DNA of 64,000 bases from Microbacteriaceae bacterium (GCA_009780695.1 WQZN01000005.1:1-64000); one strand, 5' to 3'. Positions 8,461-18,170 are shown, counted from the stretch's first letter. The notes: a model not told the origin generated them from the sequence alone. Made by a program: numbers and translations.

Positions 8461-10305
8461 ATGTCTGAATCGCTCGCTTTCGATTTCCCCGCAGAGGGCG
8501 AGAACGGGCCTACCCCGGGCACCTTCGCGGCGCAGCACCTGTCGCCGGCGTTCCCCGCGCGTGCCCCCTGGGGAACGGCGACCCGCCTGCGCGCCTGGCA
8601 GCAGGAAGCGCTCGACGAGTACTTCCGCACCGAGCCGCGCGACTTCCTCGCCTCGGCCACCCCGGGCGCCGGCAAGACGACCTTCGCGCTCCGACTCGCG
8701 ACCGAGCTGCTCGGCCGCCGCACGGTCGACCGCATCGTCGTCGTCGCGCCGACCGACCACCTGAAGCGGCAGTGGGCCGAGGCGGCGGCGCGCGTCGGCA
8801 TCCACATCGACGCCGAGTTCAAGAACGCGCACCGGCGCTTCGCGCGGCACTACCGCGGGGTGGCCGTCACCTACGCGCAGGTGGCGGCGAAGGCATCCCT
8901 GCACAAGGACATCGTCGAAGACGGGCGCACGCTCGTCATCCTCGACGAGGTGCACCACGGCGGCGACGCGCTGTCCTGGGGCGATGCCGTGCGCGAGGCC
9001 TTCGAGCGCGCGACCCGGCGTCTCTCGCTCACCGGAACGCCCTTCCGCTCCGACACCTCGCCGATCCCGTTCGTGACGTACCTGCCCGATGCCAAGGGCA
9101 TCCGCACCTCGCTCACCGACTACAACTACGGCTACGGCCGCGCCCTCGCCGACGGCGTCGTGCGGCCCGTGCTGTTCATGGTCTACGCGGGCCACATGCG
9201 CTGGCGCACGCGTGCCGGGGAAGAGATGGAGGCGCGGCTCGGCGAGGGCAACACGAAGGACGTGACCTCGCAGGCCTGGCGCACGGCGCTCAACCCCGAG
9301 GGCAATTGGATCCCCGCGGTGTTCTCGGCGGCGACCCGGCGCCTCGACGAGGTGCGGCAGCAGATCCCCGATGCCGGCGGTCTCGTCATCGCCACCGACA
9401 AGGACCAGGCTCGGCAGTACGCGGCGATCCTCGACACGATGACGGGGGAGAGGACCACCGTCGTCCTGTCGGACGAAAAGGAGGCGTCCGACCGCATCAG
9501 CGAGTTCTCGGCGGGCGACTCGAAGTGGATGGTCGCCGTGCGGATGGTGTCCGAGGGCGTCGACGTGCCGCGTCTCGCCGTCGGCGTCTACGCGACCAAC
9601 TCGTCGACCCCGCTGTTCTTCGCGCAGGCGATCGGCCGCTTCGTGCGCGCGCGTCGCCGCGGCGAGACCGCGTCGGTGTTCCTGCCGGATGTCGAACCGC
9701 TGATCGCGCTCGCGGGGGCCCTCGAACTCGAGCGCGACCACGCCCTCGACCGCGACGTCTCGGCGGAAGAGGGCGACCTCTACAACCCCGAAGACGCGAT
9801 GATGCAGGCCGCCGAGAAGGAAGACAAGGCCTCGGAGGCGCTCGAGGGCGAGTTCTCGTACCAGGCGCTCGCCTCGCAGGCCGCGTTCGACCGGGTGCTG
9901 TTCGACGGGGCCGACTACGGCGGCTACGCCGAGCCCTCATCGGACGAGGAACTCGACTTCATCGGCATCCCCGGGCTGCTCGAACCTGATCAGGTGCACG
10001 AGCTGCTCATGCACCGGCAGGCGCGGCAGTCGAAGCGCGCGGCGTCGCGGCCGGCACCCGCGCCGGGTTCCGACGCGCCGGCGGAGGCACCCGCCAAGCC
10101 GTTGCCTCTGTACCGCACCCTCAAAGAACAGCGCTCGCTGCTCAACTCGCTCGTCGGGCTCTACGCCAAGGTCGTCAACGAGCCGCACGGGCTCGTGCAC
10201 GCCGAGCTGCGCCGCGTGTGCGGCGGCCCCGCCGTCGCGAAGGCGTCGATGACGCAGCTCGAGGCGCGCATCCAGCTGCTGCGGAAGCGGCTCGGGCACG
10301 CGTAG
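8461..10305 (+). CDS. DEAD/DEAH-box (DEVH) superfamily 2 helicase
   Basis: 614 residues. The N-terminal helicase half has Walker A TPGAGKTTFAL, the DEVH box ILDEVHHG and motif III SLTGTPFR; the C-terminal half has motif VI QAIGRFVRARR with its arginine fingers. It should be an ATP-driven DNA or RNA translocase. A roughly 150-residue acidic tail after the helicase core, with no recognised domain, makes it distinct from RecG, UvrB or XPB proper. The region is preceded by a PafBC-type promoter, which suggests DNA repair. Substrate polarity and partner are not visible. Confidence 0.88.
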   Translation: MSESLAFDFPAEGENGPTPGTFAAQHLSPAFPARAPWGTATRLRAWQQEALDEYFRTEPRDFLASATPGAGKTTFALRLATELLGRRTVDRIVVVAPTDHLKRQWAEAAARVGIHIDAEFKNAHRRFARHYRGVAVTYAQVAAKASLHKDIVEDGRTLVILDEVHHGGDALSWGDAVREAFERATRRLSLTGTPFRSDTSPIPFVTYLPDAKGIRTSLTDYNYGYGRALADGVVRPVLFMVYAGHMRWRTRAGEEMEARLGEGNTKDVTSQAWRTALNPEGNWIPAVFSAATRRLDEVRQQIPDAGGLVIATDKDQARQYAAILDTMTGERTTVVLSDEKEASDRISEFSAGDSKWMVAVRMVSEGVDVPRLAVGVYATNSSTPLFFAQAIGRFVRARRRGETASVFLPDVEPLIALAGALELERDHALDRDVSAEEGDLYNPEDAMMQAAEKEDKASEALEGEFSYQALASQAAFDRVLFDGADYGGYAEPSSDEELDFIGIPGLLEPDQVHELLMHRQARQSKRAASRPAPAPGSDAPAEAPAKPLPLYRTLKEQRSLLNSLVGLYAKVVNEPHGLVHAELRRVCGGPAVAKASMTQLEARIQLLRKRLGHA

Positions 10306-10321
10306 CGACTCGCCGCCCCGC

Positions 10322-10356
10322 TGGTCGACTGAGCCGCTTGCGGCGAATGGAGACCG
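10322..10356. repeat. REP-like hairpin between convergent genes
   Basis: A compound palindrome: outer GGTC at 10323-10326 pairs with GACC at 10352-10355, and inner GCCGC at 10333-10337 pairs with GCGGC at 10340-10344 around TT. Its GGTCGA...GGAGACC frame resembles the GGTCGA...TCGAGACC class of intergenic repeats common in Microbacteriaceae (recalled, not searched). It lies in the 60-bp gap between the helicase and MFS genes and may terminate both. Confidence 0.45.
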
Positions 10357-10365
10357 AGGACCCCG

Positions 10366-11577
10366 TCAGCCCCGTCGTGCGGCGCCGGGCTTCCAGGCCG
10401 AGGCGACCCCGAGGAACGCGGCGGCTCCGAGCGCCGCAGCGATGAGGAACACCCCGGGCGCCGAGATCACCGGGTCGAACACGCTGTCGAGCAGGGGGAA
10501 CGCGAACCCGACGTAGGTCACGCAGTAGAAGACGCCCGTGAGCGCGGCCAGCTCGTGAGCCGACGCGAGCTCGTCGATCGTGCGCAGCCCGCTGACGATG
10601 AGCAGCCCATAGGCCGCACCGAGCAGGACGGCCGCCGGCGCGAACGCGAGCACCGAGTGCGTCGCCGCGGTGAGCGCGCCGAGCAGCATGCCGGCGACGA
10701 GCGCCGCGAGCCCCCACTGGAAGCCGGCGCGGCGCGAACGCAGCGCGAGCCGGCCCGCCCAAGGCTGGACGAGGATGCCCGTGCCGAGTGTGACCGCGGC
10801 GACGAGTCCGCTGACGAGCTCGCCGAACGGTCCGACGTCGACGTGGCTCGGCAGCGCGGCGAGCGAGGCCGTCGCCGCGCCGAACACCCAGGGCGCCGTC
10901 GGGAGGATCGCGGCGAGGAAGACGCGGCTGCGCAGCAGCGCGCCGAGGCGGTTGGAGGGGACGGCGGAGCCGGATGCCCCGGCCGGGGCATCCGGCATGC
11001 CCGCCACCTCGACGGTCTCGGGGGCCCGCCGGATGAACACGAACACCACCACGACGAGAGCGATCTGGATGAGATAGGGGATCACCTCGGGCAGCGGCGC
11101 CCACTGGGCGAGCAGCCCGGTGAGCAGCGGCCCGGTGGCGAAGCCTCCGGTCAGCGCGACCGCCGCGCGGCGCGCGCCGGCTGCGCTCGCGCCGGCCCGA
11201 TCGGAGAGCTCCTTGACCCAGGTCGTGCCGGGGGTGAACGCGCCGCCGGCCGCGATGCCGACGAGGATGCGCCCGGCCAGCAGGCCGAAGAACGAATCGC
11301 CCGCGAACAGCAGCACGAGCGAGCCGATCGCGGAGAGCACGAGCACGGGCCGCAGCACCGCGCGGCGCCCCCAGCGGTTCGAGAGCGGCGCCGCGATGAG
11401 CAGGGCGGGCATGAGGCCCAGCACGTACGCACCGAAGAGCCCGGTGACGTCGACGGAGGTCAGAGCGGTGCGGTACTCGCCGAGCAGCGGGGCGAACATG
11501 TTGGCGCCCCAGCCCACGACGAACATCGCCGCGGCCGGTTGAAGCCATGATCTCGGGGTGATGTTCTGTGCAGTCAC
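10366..11577 (-). CDS. MFS transporter
   Basis: 403 residues, almost wholly hydrophobic with about 12 predicted membrane helices. The cytoplasmic loop after helix 2 is SNRWGRRAVLRPVLV, the degenerate GxxxDRxGRR motif of the major facilitator superfamily. A hydrophilic central loop (TVEVAGMPDAPAGASG) separates the two six-helix halves. It is a proton-driven permease or drug efflux pump; the substrate cannot be inferred. The GTG start at 11577 lies 9 nt after a TACTGT -10-like element. Confidence 0.85.
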   Translation of the reverse strand: MTAQNITPRSWLQPAAAMFVVGWGANMFAPLLGEYRTALTSVDVTGLFGAYVLGLMPALLIAAPLSNRWGRRAVLRPVLVLSAIGSLVLLFAGDSFFGLLAGRILVGIAAGGAFTPGTTWVKELSDRAGASAAGARRAAVALTGGFATGPLLTGLLAQWAPLPEVIPYLIQIALVVVVFVFIRRAPETVEVAGMPDAPAGASGSAVPSNRLGALLRSRVFLAAILPTAPWVFGAATASLAALPSHVDVGPFGELVSGLVAAVTLGTGILVQPWAGRLALRSRRAGFQWGLAALVAGMLLGALTAATHSVLAFAPAAVLLGAAYGLLIVSGLRTIDELASAHELAALTGVFYCVTYVGFAFPLLDSVFDPVISAPGVFLIAAALGAAAFLGVASAWKPGAARRG

Positions 11578-11645
11578 AACGTTTCGACAGTAGACGCTCG
11601 TGCAGTGCGGGCGCGCCCGGCTCGCGCTCGTGTACCGTCCGCAGC

Positions 11646-12248
11646 ATGATCGACGCCTCAGCGGTCGCCGCCAGAATCCCCATCGCAGATGACGGTGTCA
11701 CGATCGTCGCGATCGACGGAGTCGACGGGAGCGGGAAGACGACCTTCGCCGATCGGCTTCGACTCGCGCTTCTCAGCCGGGCTCGTTTTGTCCACGTCGT
11801 ACACCTCGACGACTTCCATCACCTTCGCGCGGTGCGATACCGCCTCGGTCGGTGGTCGCCCGAGGGCTTCTTCCTCGACAGCTATGACTACGACGCGTTC
11901 GAACGCCAAGTCATCCAGCCGCTGCGCCACGGTGATCGACGGATCAGAGTGATCGCAACGGATCATGCGACGGATGCCTATGTCGACAGCCCGATGGTCG
12001 AAATCCCACCCGGCGCAGTCGTGATCGTCGAGGGGATCTTCGCGCATCGCGATGAGCTGTACGCGTTGTGGGACTGGTCCGTCTTCCTCGATGTGCCGGT
12101 CGAGACATCCGTCGCACGCCTCGCCCTACGCGACGGGTCGCCGAACGACCCGATGGCTCCGCAGCTGCAGCGCTATCTGGAGGGCCAGCGGATCTACCTC
12201 GAGCGCTGCGACCCGAAGTCGCGCGCGACCATCGTCCTCGACAACTAG
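11646..12248 (+). CDS. P-loop uridine kinase-like protein
   Basis: 200-residue protein with Walker A AIDGVDGSGKTTFADRL, a DD pair in VVHLDDFHH, and DGSPNDP near the lid, typical of the uridine kinase/phosphoribulokinase-like P-loop family found as single-domain proteins in actinobacteria. It probably phosphorylates a nucleoside or related small molecule. ATG at 11646 (MIDASAVAARIP) is chosen because upstream residues are not conserved. The gene is less G+C-rich at third positions than its neighbours to the eye, suggesting later acquisition. It ends 4 bp from the dnaE2 stop on the other strand. Confidence 0.7.
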   Translation: MIDASAVAARIPIADDGVTIVAIDGVDGSGKTTFADRLRLALLSRARFVHVVHLDDFHHLRAVRYRLGRWSPEGFFLDSYDYDAFERQVIQPLRHGDRRIRVIATDHATDAYVDSPMVEIPPGAVVIVEGIFAHRDELYALWDWSVFLDVPVETSVARLALRDGSPNDPMAPQLQRYLEGQRIYLERCDPKSRATIVLDN

Positions 12249-12252
12249 CCGC

Positions 12253-15200
12253 TCACTGGAAGTCGCGGGAGCGCACCGCGACCGGCAGCTGCAGAAGCCG
12301 CAGCTCGTCGGCGGAGATGTTCACGACCCCTTCCGGGCTGCGTTCCAGGATGCCGCGCACGACCATGCCCTGCGCCTCGCGTGCAATGCGCCGGTATCGC
12401 TTCCAGACCCCCTCGGAAACGATGACGTTGACCATTCCGGTCTCGTCCTCGAGGTTGAGGAAGGTGATGCCGGATGCCGTGCCCGGCCGCTGCCGGTGGG
12501 TGACGACCCCGCCGACGCGCACGCGGCTGCCGGCTTCCCGGGTCGGCAGCTCGGCGGCGCTCAGCACGCCGCTCGCGCGCAGCGCCTCACGGCGGTGCCG
12601 CACCGGGTGATCGTCGGGCGAGAGCCCCAGGGCCCAGATGTCGTAGGCGAGTCGGTCCTCGTCGTTCGGCGCCGGCAGCAGCGGGGGCTGAACGACGACC
12701 GCGGTATGCGGCAGGTAGTCGGCGCGCTCCTTGCCGGCCGGACCCGCCTGCCAGAGCGACTCGCGCCGGCTCGCCCCCATCGACTCGAAGGCGCCCGCCG
12801 CCGCCAGCGCCGTGAGCTGCGGCTCGCTCAGCCCCGCCCGACGGGCGAGATCGTGCAGATCGAGATAGGGGCCGTTCTCGGTCCGCTCGAGGACGATGCC
12901 CATGGCCGCCTTCTCGCCGATCGACCGCACCCCGGCAAGGCCGAGCCGCACCGCGAAGCGGCCGTCTCGGCGATGCGCTGCGCCTTCGTCGGGGGATGCC
13001 GGGTCGAAGGGCTCGCTCGCTTCGATGTCCTCGGGGTCGCCGCCGGTCTCGAACCAGCCCAGACACTCGTCCATGCCGGTGGGCGCGGCGCGGGGCGGGG
13101 CCGGACTGTCGTCGTCCGCGCAGAGCTCGAGACTGGCGTGCACGCCCGAGCGCAGGATGTCGACGCCCCTCACCTCGACGCCGTGGCGTCGGGCATCCGC
13201 AGCGAGGGTCGCCGCCGAATAGAAGCCCATCGGCTGCGCCCGCAGCAAACCGGCCAGGAACGCCGCGGGGTAGTGCAGCTTGAGCCAGGAGCTCGCGTAG
13301 ACGAGCAGGGCGAAGCTGTGGGAGTGGCTCTCGGCGAAGCCGAAGTCGGCGAAGGCCTGGATCTGCGCGTAGATGGCCTGGGCCTGCTCATCAGACAGGC
13401 CGTTCCTCGCCATGCCGGCGAAGAGCTTGCCCTTGAGTGACTCGATGCGCTCGACGCCGCGCTTAGACCCCATCGCCCGGCGCAGCAGATCGGCCTCTTC
13501 GGCGGAGATGTCGCCGATGACCCTGCCCATCTGCATGATCTGCTCTTGGAAGAGCGGAACGCCGAGGGTGCGCTTGAGCACCGGCTCGAGCTGGGGGTGC
13601 GGGTAGACGACCGCCCCCGCCCCGCGTTCGCGTACCAGTTCCCGGTTCCGCAGATAGGGATGCACCGCGCCGCCCTGGATCGGCCCGGGGCGGATGAGGG
13701 CGACCTCGACGACGAGGTCGTAGTAGCGACGCGGGCGCAGCCGCGGCAGCGTCGCGAGTTGCGCGCGGGACTCGACCTGGAAGACGCCGACCGCATCGGC
13801 CCGGCACAGCATGTCGTAGACCGCGGGCTCCTCCTTGGGGAGCGCGGCGAGGTCCCAGCTCTCGCCGACGTGGTCGTGCACAAGCGTGAAGATATGCTGC
13901 AGGGCGGCCAGCATGCCGAGGCCGAGCAGATCGAACTTGACGAGCCCCATCCACTCGATGTCGCCCTTGTCCCACTGCAGCACCGTGCGATCGACCATGC
14001 GCGCATGCTCGATGGGGCAGATCTCGCCGACGGGCCGCTTCGTGAGCACCATGCCGCCCGAGTGGATGCCGAGGTGCCGCGGCGCTTTCATGAGCTCGAG
14101 CGCGAGATTCCTGACAGGGGCGGGGATGTCGTCCTCCGCGCCGGAGACGCCACCGCCCCAGTCCTCGACGTGCTTGCTCCAGGCGTCCTGCTGGCCCGGG
14201 GGATAGCCGAGCGCCTTGGCCATGTCCCGCACGGCCGCCTTCGGGCGGTAGCTGATCACGTTGGCGACCTGCGCGGCGTTCTTCCGCCCGTACTTGTCGA
14301 AGACGTACTGGATGATCTCTTCGCGACGGCCCGAGTCGAAGTCGACGTCGATGTCGGGCTCCTCGTCGCGCAGCGCGGACAGGAAGCGCTCGAACGGAAG
14401 CCGGTAGCGGATCGCGTCGACCGCCGTGATGCCGAGCACGTAGCAGACCGCAGAGCTCGCGGCCGAGCCGCGCCCCTGGCAGAGGATGCCGCGCCGCTGC
14501 GCTTCCTGCACGATGTCGTGCACGATCAGGAAGTAGCCGGGGAAGTCCTTCTTCTCGATGACCGTGAGCTCCCTCTCGATGCGCTCCTCGATCTCCGCAA
14601 GGGGGACCGGGCGCCGCTGCTCGTCCGGGTAGCGCTCCTCGACACCCCTCTTCACGAGCACACGCAGCCAGCTCATCTGCGTATGCCCTTCCGGCACCTC
14701 TTGATCGGGCAGACCCGGCTTGACGCTGCGCAGTTCGAAGGTGAGCTCGGATGCCAAATCCACCGTCGCCTCGACGGCGCCGGGGTAGCGCGCGAATCGG
14801 CGCCGCATCTCGGCGCCGCTGCGCAGATAGGCGCCGCGGGCGGCCGGCAGCCAGCCGTCGAGCTCGTCGAGGCTGCGCCGGGCGCGCACGGCGGCAACCG
14901 CGGCGGCGAGCGGACGCCCCTCGGGCGTCGCGTAGTGGACGTTCCCCGTCGCGACGACCGCGAGCCCGCGACGGCGGGCGAGGTCGTGGAGCACGTCGTT
15001 GTGCGCGCTCGCCAGCGGATCGCCGTGGTCGAAGAGCTCGACGACGACGTTGTCGCGCCCGAACAGGTCGGCGAGCCGATCGAGTTCCCGCGCGGCGGCG
15101 CCCCCGCCTGCGGAGGCGAGCGCCTGCCGGATCGCCCCCTTGCGGCACCCCGTCAACACCGCCCAGCGACCCCCGGCCGCGGCCGCGAGCTCTTCGAGGT

Positions 15201-15732
15201 CGAAGACCGGGCGCCCCTTCTCGGCACCGGGGGCGAGTTGCGCCTCGGTGATCGCGCCGGCGAGAGCGTGATAGCCCTGCTGCTGCCGCGCGAGCACGAG
15301 CAGGTGCGTGCCTTCGGGGTCGGCTGCACCGTTCTGCGGGGCGGAAAGGCCGAGGGAGAGCTCGGCCCCGAACACGGTCTGCAAGATCGGCTTTCCGCCC
15401 TGACCCCGATAGACCGCCGCCGCCTCGGCGAGTTGCGCCGCACCGTAGAAGCCGTCGTGATCGGTGAGGGCGAGCCCGGAGAGCCGGAGGCGGGCGGCCT
15501 CACGCAACAGCGCCGCGGGGGAACTCGAGCCGTCCAGGAAGCTGTAGTTCGAGTGGGCATGCAGCTCGGCGTAGGGCACGACCGGGCCGTCTTCGAACAC
15601 GAGCGGCTCCGCCTCGATCGGCTCGCGTTTCCGCGAGCCGGGCCGCTCGGCACCCGCCCCACCCCGCCTGCTCCGGCCCGAGAGCTTGCGCTCGAACTCG
15701 GCCCAGGAGATCGGAGGATTGTTGAAGCCCAT
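12253..15732 (-). CDS. dnaE2: Error-prone DNA polymerase III alpha subunit DnaE2
   Basis: 1159-residue C-family polymerase. The N-terminal PHP domain reads PYAELHAHSNYSFLDG and LTDHDGFYG; the catalytic Asp cluster is PDIDVDFDSGRREEI; a C-terminal OB-fold (GVVTHRQRPGTASGITF) follows. DnaE2 is the translesion polymerase of the mycobacterial-type mutasome, acting with ImuB and ImuA'. Length and the immediate upstream imuB gene separate it from the replicative DnaE1. It is the last gene of a three-gene operon under a LexA box; only 12 bp separate it from imuB. It is expected to be induced by DNA damage and to raise mutation frequency. Confidence 0.95.
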   Translation of the reverse strand: MGFNNPPISWAEFERKLSGRSRRGGAGAERPGSRKREPIEAEPLVFEDGPVVPYAELHAHSNYSFLDGSSSPAALLREAARLRLSGLALTDHDGFYGAAQLAEAAAVYRGQGGKPILQTVFGAELSLGLSAPQNGAADPEGTHLLVLARQQQGYHALAGAITEAQLAPGAEKGRPVFDLEELAAAAGGRWAVLTGCRKGAIRQALASAGGGAAARELDRLADLFGRDNVVVELFDHGDPLASAHNDVLHDLARRRGLAVVATGNVHYATPEGRPLAAAVAAVRARRSLDELDGWLPAARGAYLRSGAEMRRRFARYPGAVEATVDLASELTFELRSVKPGLPDQEVPEGHTQMSWLRVLVKRGVEERYPDEQRRPVPLAEIEERIERELTVIEKKDFPGYFLIVHDIVQEAQRRGILCQGRGSAASSAVCYVLGITAVDAIRYRLPFERFLSALRDEEPDIDVDFDSGRREEIIQYVFDKYGRKNAAQVANVISYRPKAAVRDMAKALGYPPGQQDAWSKHVEDWGGGVSGAEDDIPAPVRNLALELMKAPRHLGIHSGGMVLTKRPVGEICPIEHARMVDRTVLQWDKGDIEWMGLVKFDLLGLGMLAALQHIFTLVHDHVGESWDLAALPKEEPAVYDMLCRADAVGVFQVESRAQLATLPRLRPRRYYDLVVEVALIRPGPIQGGAVHPYLRNRELVRERGAGAVVYPHPQLEPVLKRTLGVPLFQEQIMQMGRVIGDISAEEADLLRRAMGSKRGVERIESLKGKLFAGMARNGLSDEQAQAIYAQIQAFADFGFAESHSHSFALLVYASSWLKLHYPAAFLAGLLRAQPMGFYSAATLAADARRHGVEVRGVDILRSGVHASLELCADDDSPAPPRAAPTGMDECLGWFETGGDPEDIEASEPFDPASPDEGAAHRRDGRFAVRLGLAGVRSIGEKAAMGIVLERTENGPYLDLHDLARRAGLSEPQLTALAAAGAFESMGASRRESLWQAGPAGKERADYLPHTAVVVQPPLLPAPNDEDRLAYDIWALGLSPDDHPVRHRREALRASGVLSAAELPTREAGSRVRVGGVVTHRQRPGTASGITFLNLEDETGMVNVIVSEGVWKRYRRIAREAQGMVVRGILERSPEGVVNISADELRLLQLPVAVRSRDFQ

Positions 15733-15744
15733 CAGCTCGCCCGC

Positions 15745-17376
15745 CTAGTCATAGCGCGCCTCCGCGAACCACTCGGCCCCGTCGAACAGCAGCAGCCATG
15801 CGGTGCCGTCGGCGTCGATGACACTGAAGCGGTGCACACGGCGTGCGGCGACCGGGTCCCACCATTTCTCATCGACCGTCCACGGCCCGGCCCACCCCTC
15901 GATCGGCCGGGCGAGCCGCAGCGCCTCGGCGTGAGAGCCGATCGACCGGGCGCCGGAAGCCGCCGCGAACAGGGCGGGGTCGCCCTCGACGAGGCCGCGC
16001 TCGGAGACCGCCACGGCCTCGCCCGATGCCGCGAGCAGAGCCACCCCGACCCTCGGCAGGAACACCGTCGCGGGCAGCGGGTCGGGCAGAGAGCCGGGCC
16101 ACGGCTGTGCCGCGCGCTCGGCCGTGCCGCCGGGGGAGCGGTCGCCCCATGGCACGAGCACCTGCCGGTCTTCCAGCAGACGGCCGCCGCCGATCGCGGC
16201 CGTCACGACGGCGTCGTGGCCGAGCATGCTCTGCACGCGCGCGAGGGCGTGGTGCACACGCTCGTCGGGGGCGTCGCCCCACAGCCCCTGCTCGTGATGG
16301 TGGGCCGCGTCGACGCTCTCCGGGGTGAAGACGACTCGCACGACGGGTGCCGCGAGCTCGCCGCCGCCCGAGCCCGAGCCCTGCAGCTGCCAGCGCAGCC
16401 GGTCGACGAGGTCGACGGCCGTGAACCAGCGCGGATGCAGCCAGGTGCGCGCACTCTCGCGCCCGTCCTCCGTCTGCACCGTCACCGTCACGGACGTCGC
16501 AACGAGCTTCGCCGTCGTGAGCCCCGCGATGACGTCGTCGGCGGTCTGCCGCACGGCGAACGCGAGCTGGTCGACCCGGTCGAGCCCCTCGTCGAAGGCG
16601 AGCTGGCGCTCGAGCGTGCGCTGCGGGGCGCGCGGCACGACGACCTGCGCGTCGCGCCCGGTGACGAGGGCGAAGACGCGAGCACCCGTCGCTCCGAACC
16701 GCTCGACGAGCTCGTCGACCCGCATGCCCGCGAGTGCGCCGAGCGTGCGCAGCCCGAGCCGCGTGCACAGTGCGGCGAACGCGCCGTCGCCCATGACCTC
16801 GACGGGCAGATCGGCGAGGAACGCGGGCGAACCGCCCGCGGGCACGATGAAGACGGACGGCTCGGCACCCGGCCCCGGCCCCGGTGCGACTGCCGCACGC
16901 CGTGCCGCCAGCTCGGCCGCGAACGGCCCGTCGGCCACGCCGGCGCGGGCATCGGGCACTCCGTGCTCGGCGAGCACGGCCAGCAGCACGCGCACCGCCT
17001 CGGCCTCACCGCCGTAGTAGCGCGCCGGGCCGCGCGAGCGCAGCGCGCACATGCCCGGGCGGATCGGCTGCACGCCCGGCACGGTCTGCTCGACCGCAGC
17101 GAGCACCGGCTCGAAGAACCGCGCGTCGGCCTGCGGATCGTACGGCAGCACCGCGAGCTCGGTGCACCGCGCCTGCGCCTCGCGCACGCGCAACCCGCGG
17201 CGCACGCCGGCAGCCCGCGCCGCAGTCGAGCAGGCGAACACGAGCCCCTTCTCGATCAGGGCGAGCGGGGCGTCGGGGGAGAGCTCAGGATGCTGCAGCA
17301 CCGCTGCCCGGATCGGCCAGTCGGGGCACCACAGCACGATCGACCGCGTCAGCGCATCGGCGGAGGAGCCGTTCAT
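15745..17376 (-). CDS. imuB: Y-family polymerase-like mutasome protein ImuB
   Basis: 543 residues. The start MNGSSADALTRSIVLWCPDWPI has Y-family polymerase structure but replaces the catalytic Asp motif with PDWP, the hallmark of catalytically inactive ImuB. In mycobacteria ImuB is the hub binding the beta clamp and recruiting DnaE2 and ImuA'. The palm/little-finger region runs to about residue 350 and a C-terminal domain of unknown fold follows. ATG at 17376 overlaps the imuA' stop (17373) by 4 bp, so the two are co-translated. No clamp-binding pentapeptide was confidently located. Confidence 0.9.
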   Translation of the reverse strand: MNGSSADALTRSIVLWCPDWPIRAAVLQHPELSPDAPLALIEKGLVFACSTAARAAGVRRGLRVREAQARCTELAVLPYDPQADARFFEPVLAAVEQTVPGVQPIRPGMCALRSRGPARYYGGEAEAVRVLLAVLAEHGVPDARAGVADGPFAAELAARRAAVAPGPGPGAEPSVFIVPAGGSPAFLADLPVEVMGDGAFAALCTRLGLRTLGALAGMRVDELVERFGATGARVFALVTGRDAQVVVPRAPQRTLERQLAFDEGLDRVDQLAFAVRQTADDVIAGLTTAKLVATSVTVTVQTEDGRESARTWLHPRWFTAVDLVDRLRWQLQGSGSGGGELAAPVVRVVFTPESVDAAHHHEQGLWGDAPDERVHHALARVQSMLGHDAVVTAAIGGGRLLEDRQVLVPWGDRSPGGTAERAAQPWPGSLPDPLPATVFLPRVGVALLAASGEAVAVSERGLVEGDPALFAAASGARSIGSHAEALRLARPIEGWAGPWTVDEKWWDPVAARRVHRFSVIDADGTAWLLLFDGAEWFAEARYD

Positions 17377-18116
17377 GACACCCGCTCCAAGCGCAGGGCG
17401 GGCACGGACGTCTCGGGCCGGGCCTCCGCCACGCCGTCGAGAGGCGCCGCGACGCCGGGCACCCGCAGCTGCGCGACCCGCGCACGCCCGCCGCGCACCT
17501 CGGACCGCACGGTCACGAGCCGCTCGCGCGGGTAGCCGTGCCCCCGGCCCATGCCCGACCACCGGCTGCCTGTGACGGCGAGCACCGCTTCCGACCCGGG
17601 CCAGAGGGAGCCGAACGAGATCAACACGGCGCCCCGCTGCCGCAACCGCGCGGCGAGCTTGGCGGCCTCGGCATCGGAGACCCGGGCGCCCGGGCGCGCG
17701 ACCACGATCGCGAGCGCGTCGGCGAGCGCCGCCGTGACCGGCAGCCATGCGTCGCCCGGCTCGCGCACGAGCACGAGCCGGGCCAGCTCGATGCCGAACC
17801 GCGATGCGGCCTCGGCCCCGAACTCGGGCACGCCGACGACCCCGCCCCACGCGCCGCTCGCACTCGCTGCCGACAGCAGCCCCATCAACAGCGTCATCGA
17901 GCCCGCGACGGAGTAGATGCCGCCGGCCTGCAGCGCGCCACCGGGCAGCAACGACGCGAAGGCGGGCAGGGTCGGGACCGCACGCGAGGCGAGCCGGGTG
18001 CGCTCCATTCCGGAGATGCGCGACTTGAGCTCGCGGATGCGCTCGAGATCGGCCTGCGCCTTCTCGACCGCGCTCACCGGCGACGCACCCGCGCTTCGCA
18101 TCACGACCCCTTGCAC
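17373..18116 (-). CDS. imuA': RecA-like mutasome protein ImuA'
   Basis: 247 residues of the short RecA-fold group that replaces ImuA in actinobacteria. The P-loop region is degenerate (SVAGSMTLLMGLLSAAS), so ATP binding is uncertain. The N-terminal coil ADLERIRELKSRISGMERTR is followed by LPGGALQAGGIY, a RecA-like strand-loop segment. Start: a GTG at 18116 lies 6 nt after a GAATAT -10 and so would head a leaderless mRNA; ATG at 18101 is the alternative. It heads the imuA'-imuB-dnaE2 operon and is LexA-controlled by an operator lying inside the promoter. Confidence 0.88.
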   Translation of the reverse strand: MQGVVMRSAGASPVSAVEKAQADLERIRELKSRISGMERTRLASRAVPTLPAFASLLPGGALQAGGIYSVAGSMTLLMGLLSAASASGAWGGVVGVPEFGAEAASRFGIELARLVLVREPGDAWLPVTAALADALAIVVARPGARVSDAEAAKLAARLRQRGAVLISFGSLWPGSEAVLAVTGSRWSGMGRGHGYPRERLVTVRSEVRGGRARVAQLRVPGVAAPLDGVAEARPETSVPALRLERVS

Positions 18117-18122
18117 TCGTCC

Positions 18123-18151
18123 ATATTCGAACTTGCGTTCGATTATGTCAA
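18123..18151 (-). promoter_or_regulatory. SOS promoter of imuA'-imuB-dnaE2 with LexA box
   Basis: On the minus strand TTGACA (18151-18146) and GAATAT (18128-18123) are 17 nt apart, and the GTG of imuA' is 6 nt further on. The perfect LexA box TCGAACTTGCGTTCGA (18142-18127) fills the spacer, so bound LexA would block RNA polymerase. Promoter elements and operator are seen directly; repression by LexA is inferred from the known actinobacterial box (TCGAAC-N4-GTTCGA). Confidence 0.9.
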
Positions 18152-18170
18152 GGTGAGAGAATCAATCAGA

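Noticed and set aside
13546..17535. 1329-residue open frame antisense to dnaE2 and imuB
   Set aside because: It is a high-GC shadow: no domain, Arg/Gly-rich composition, and complete overlap with conserved genes.
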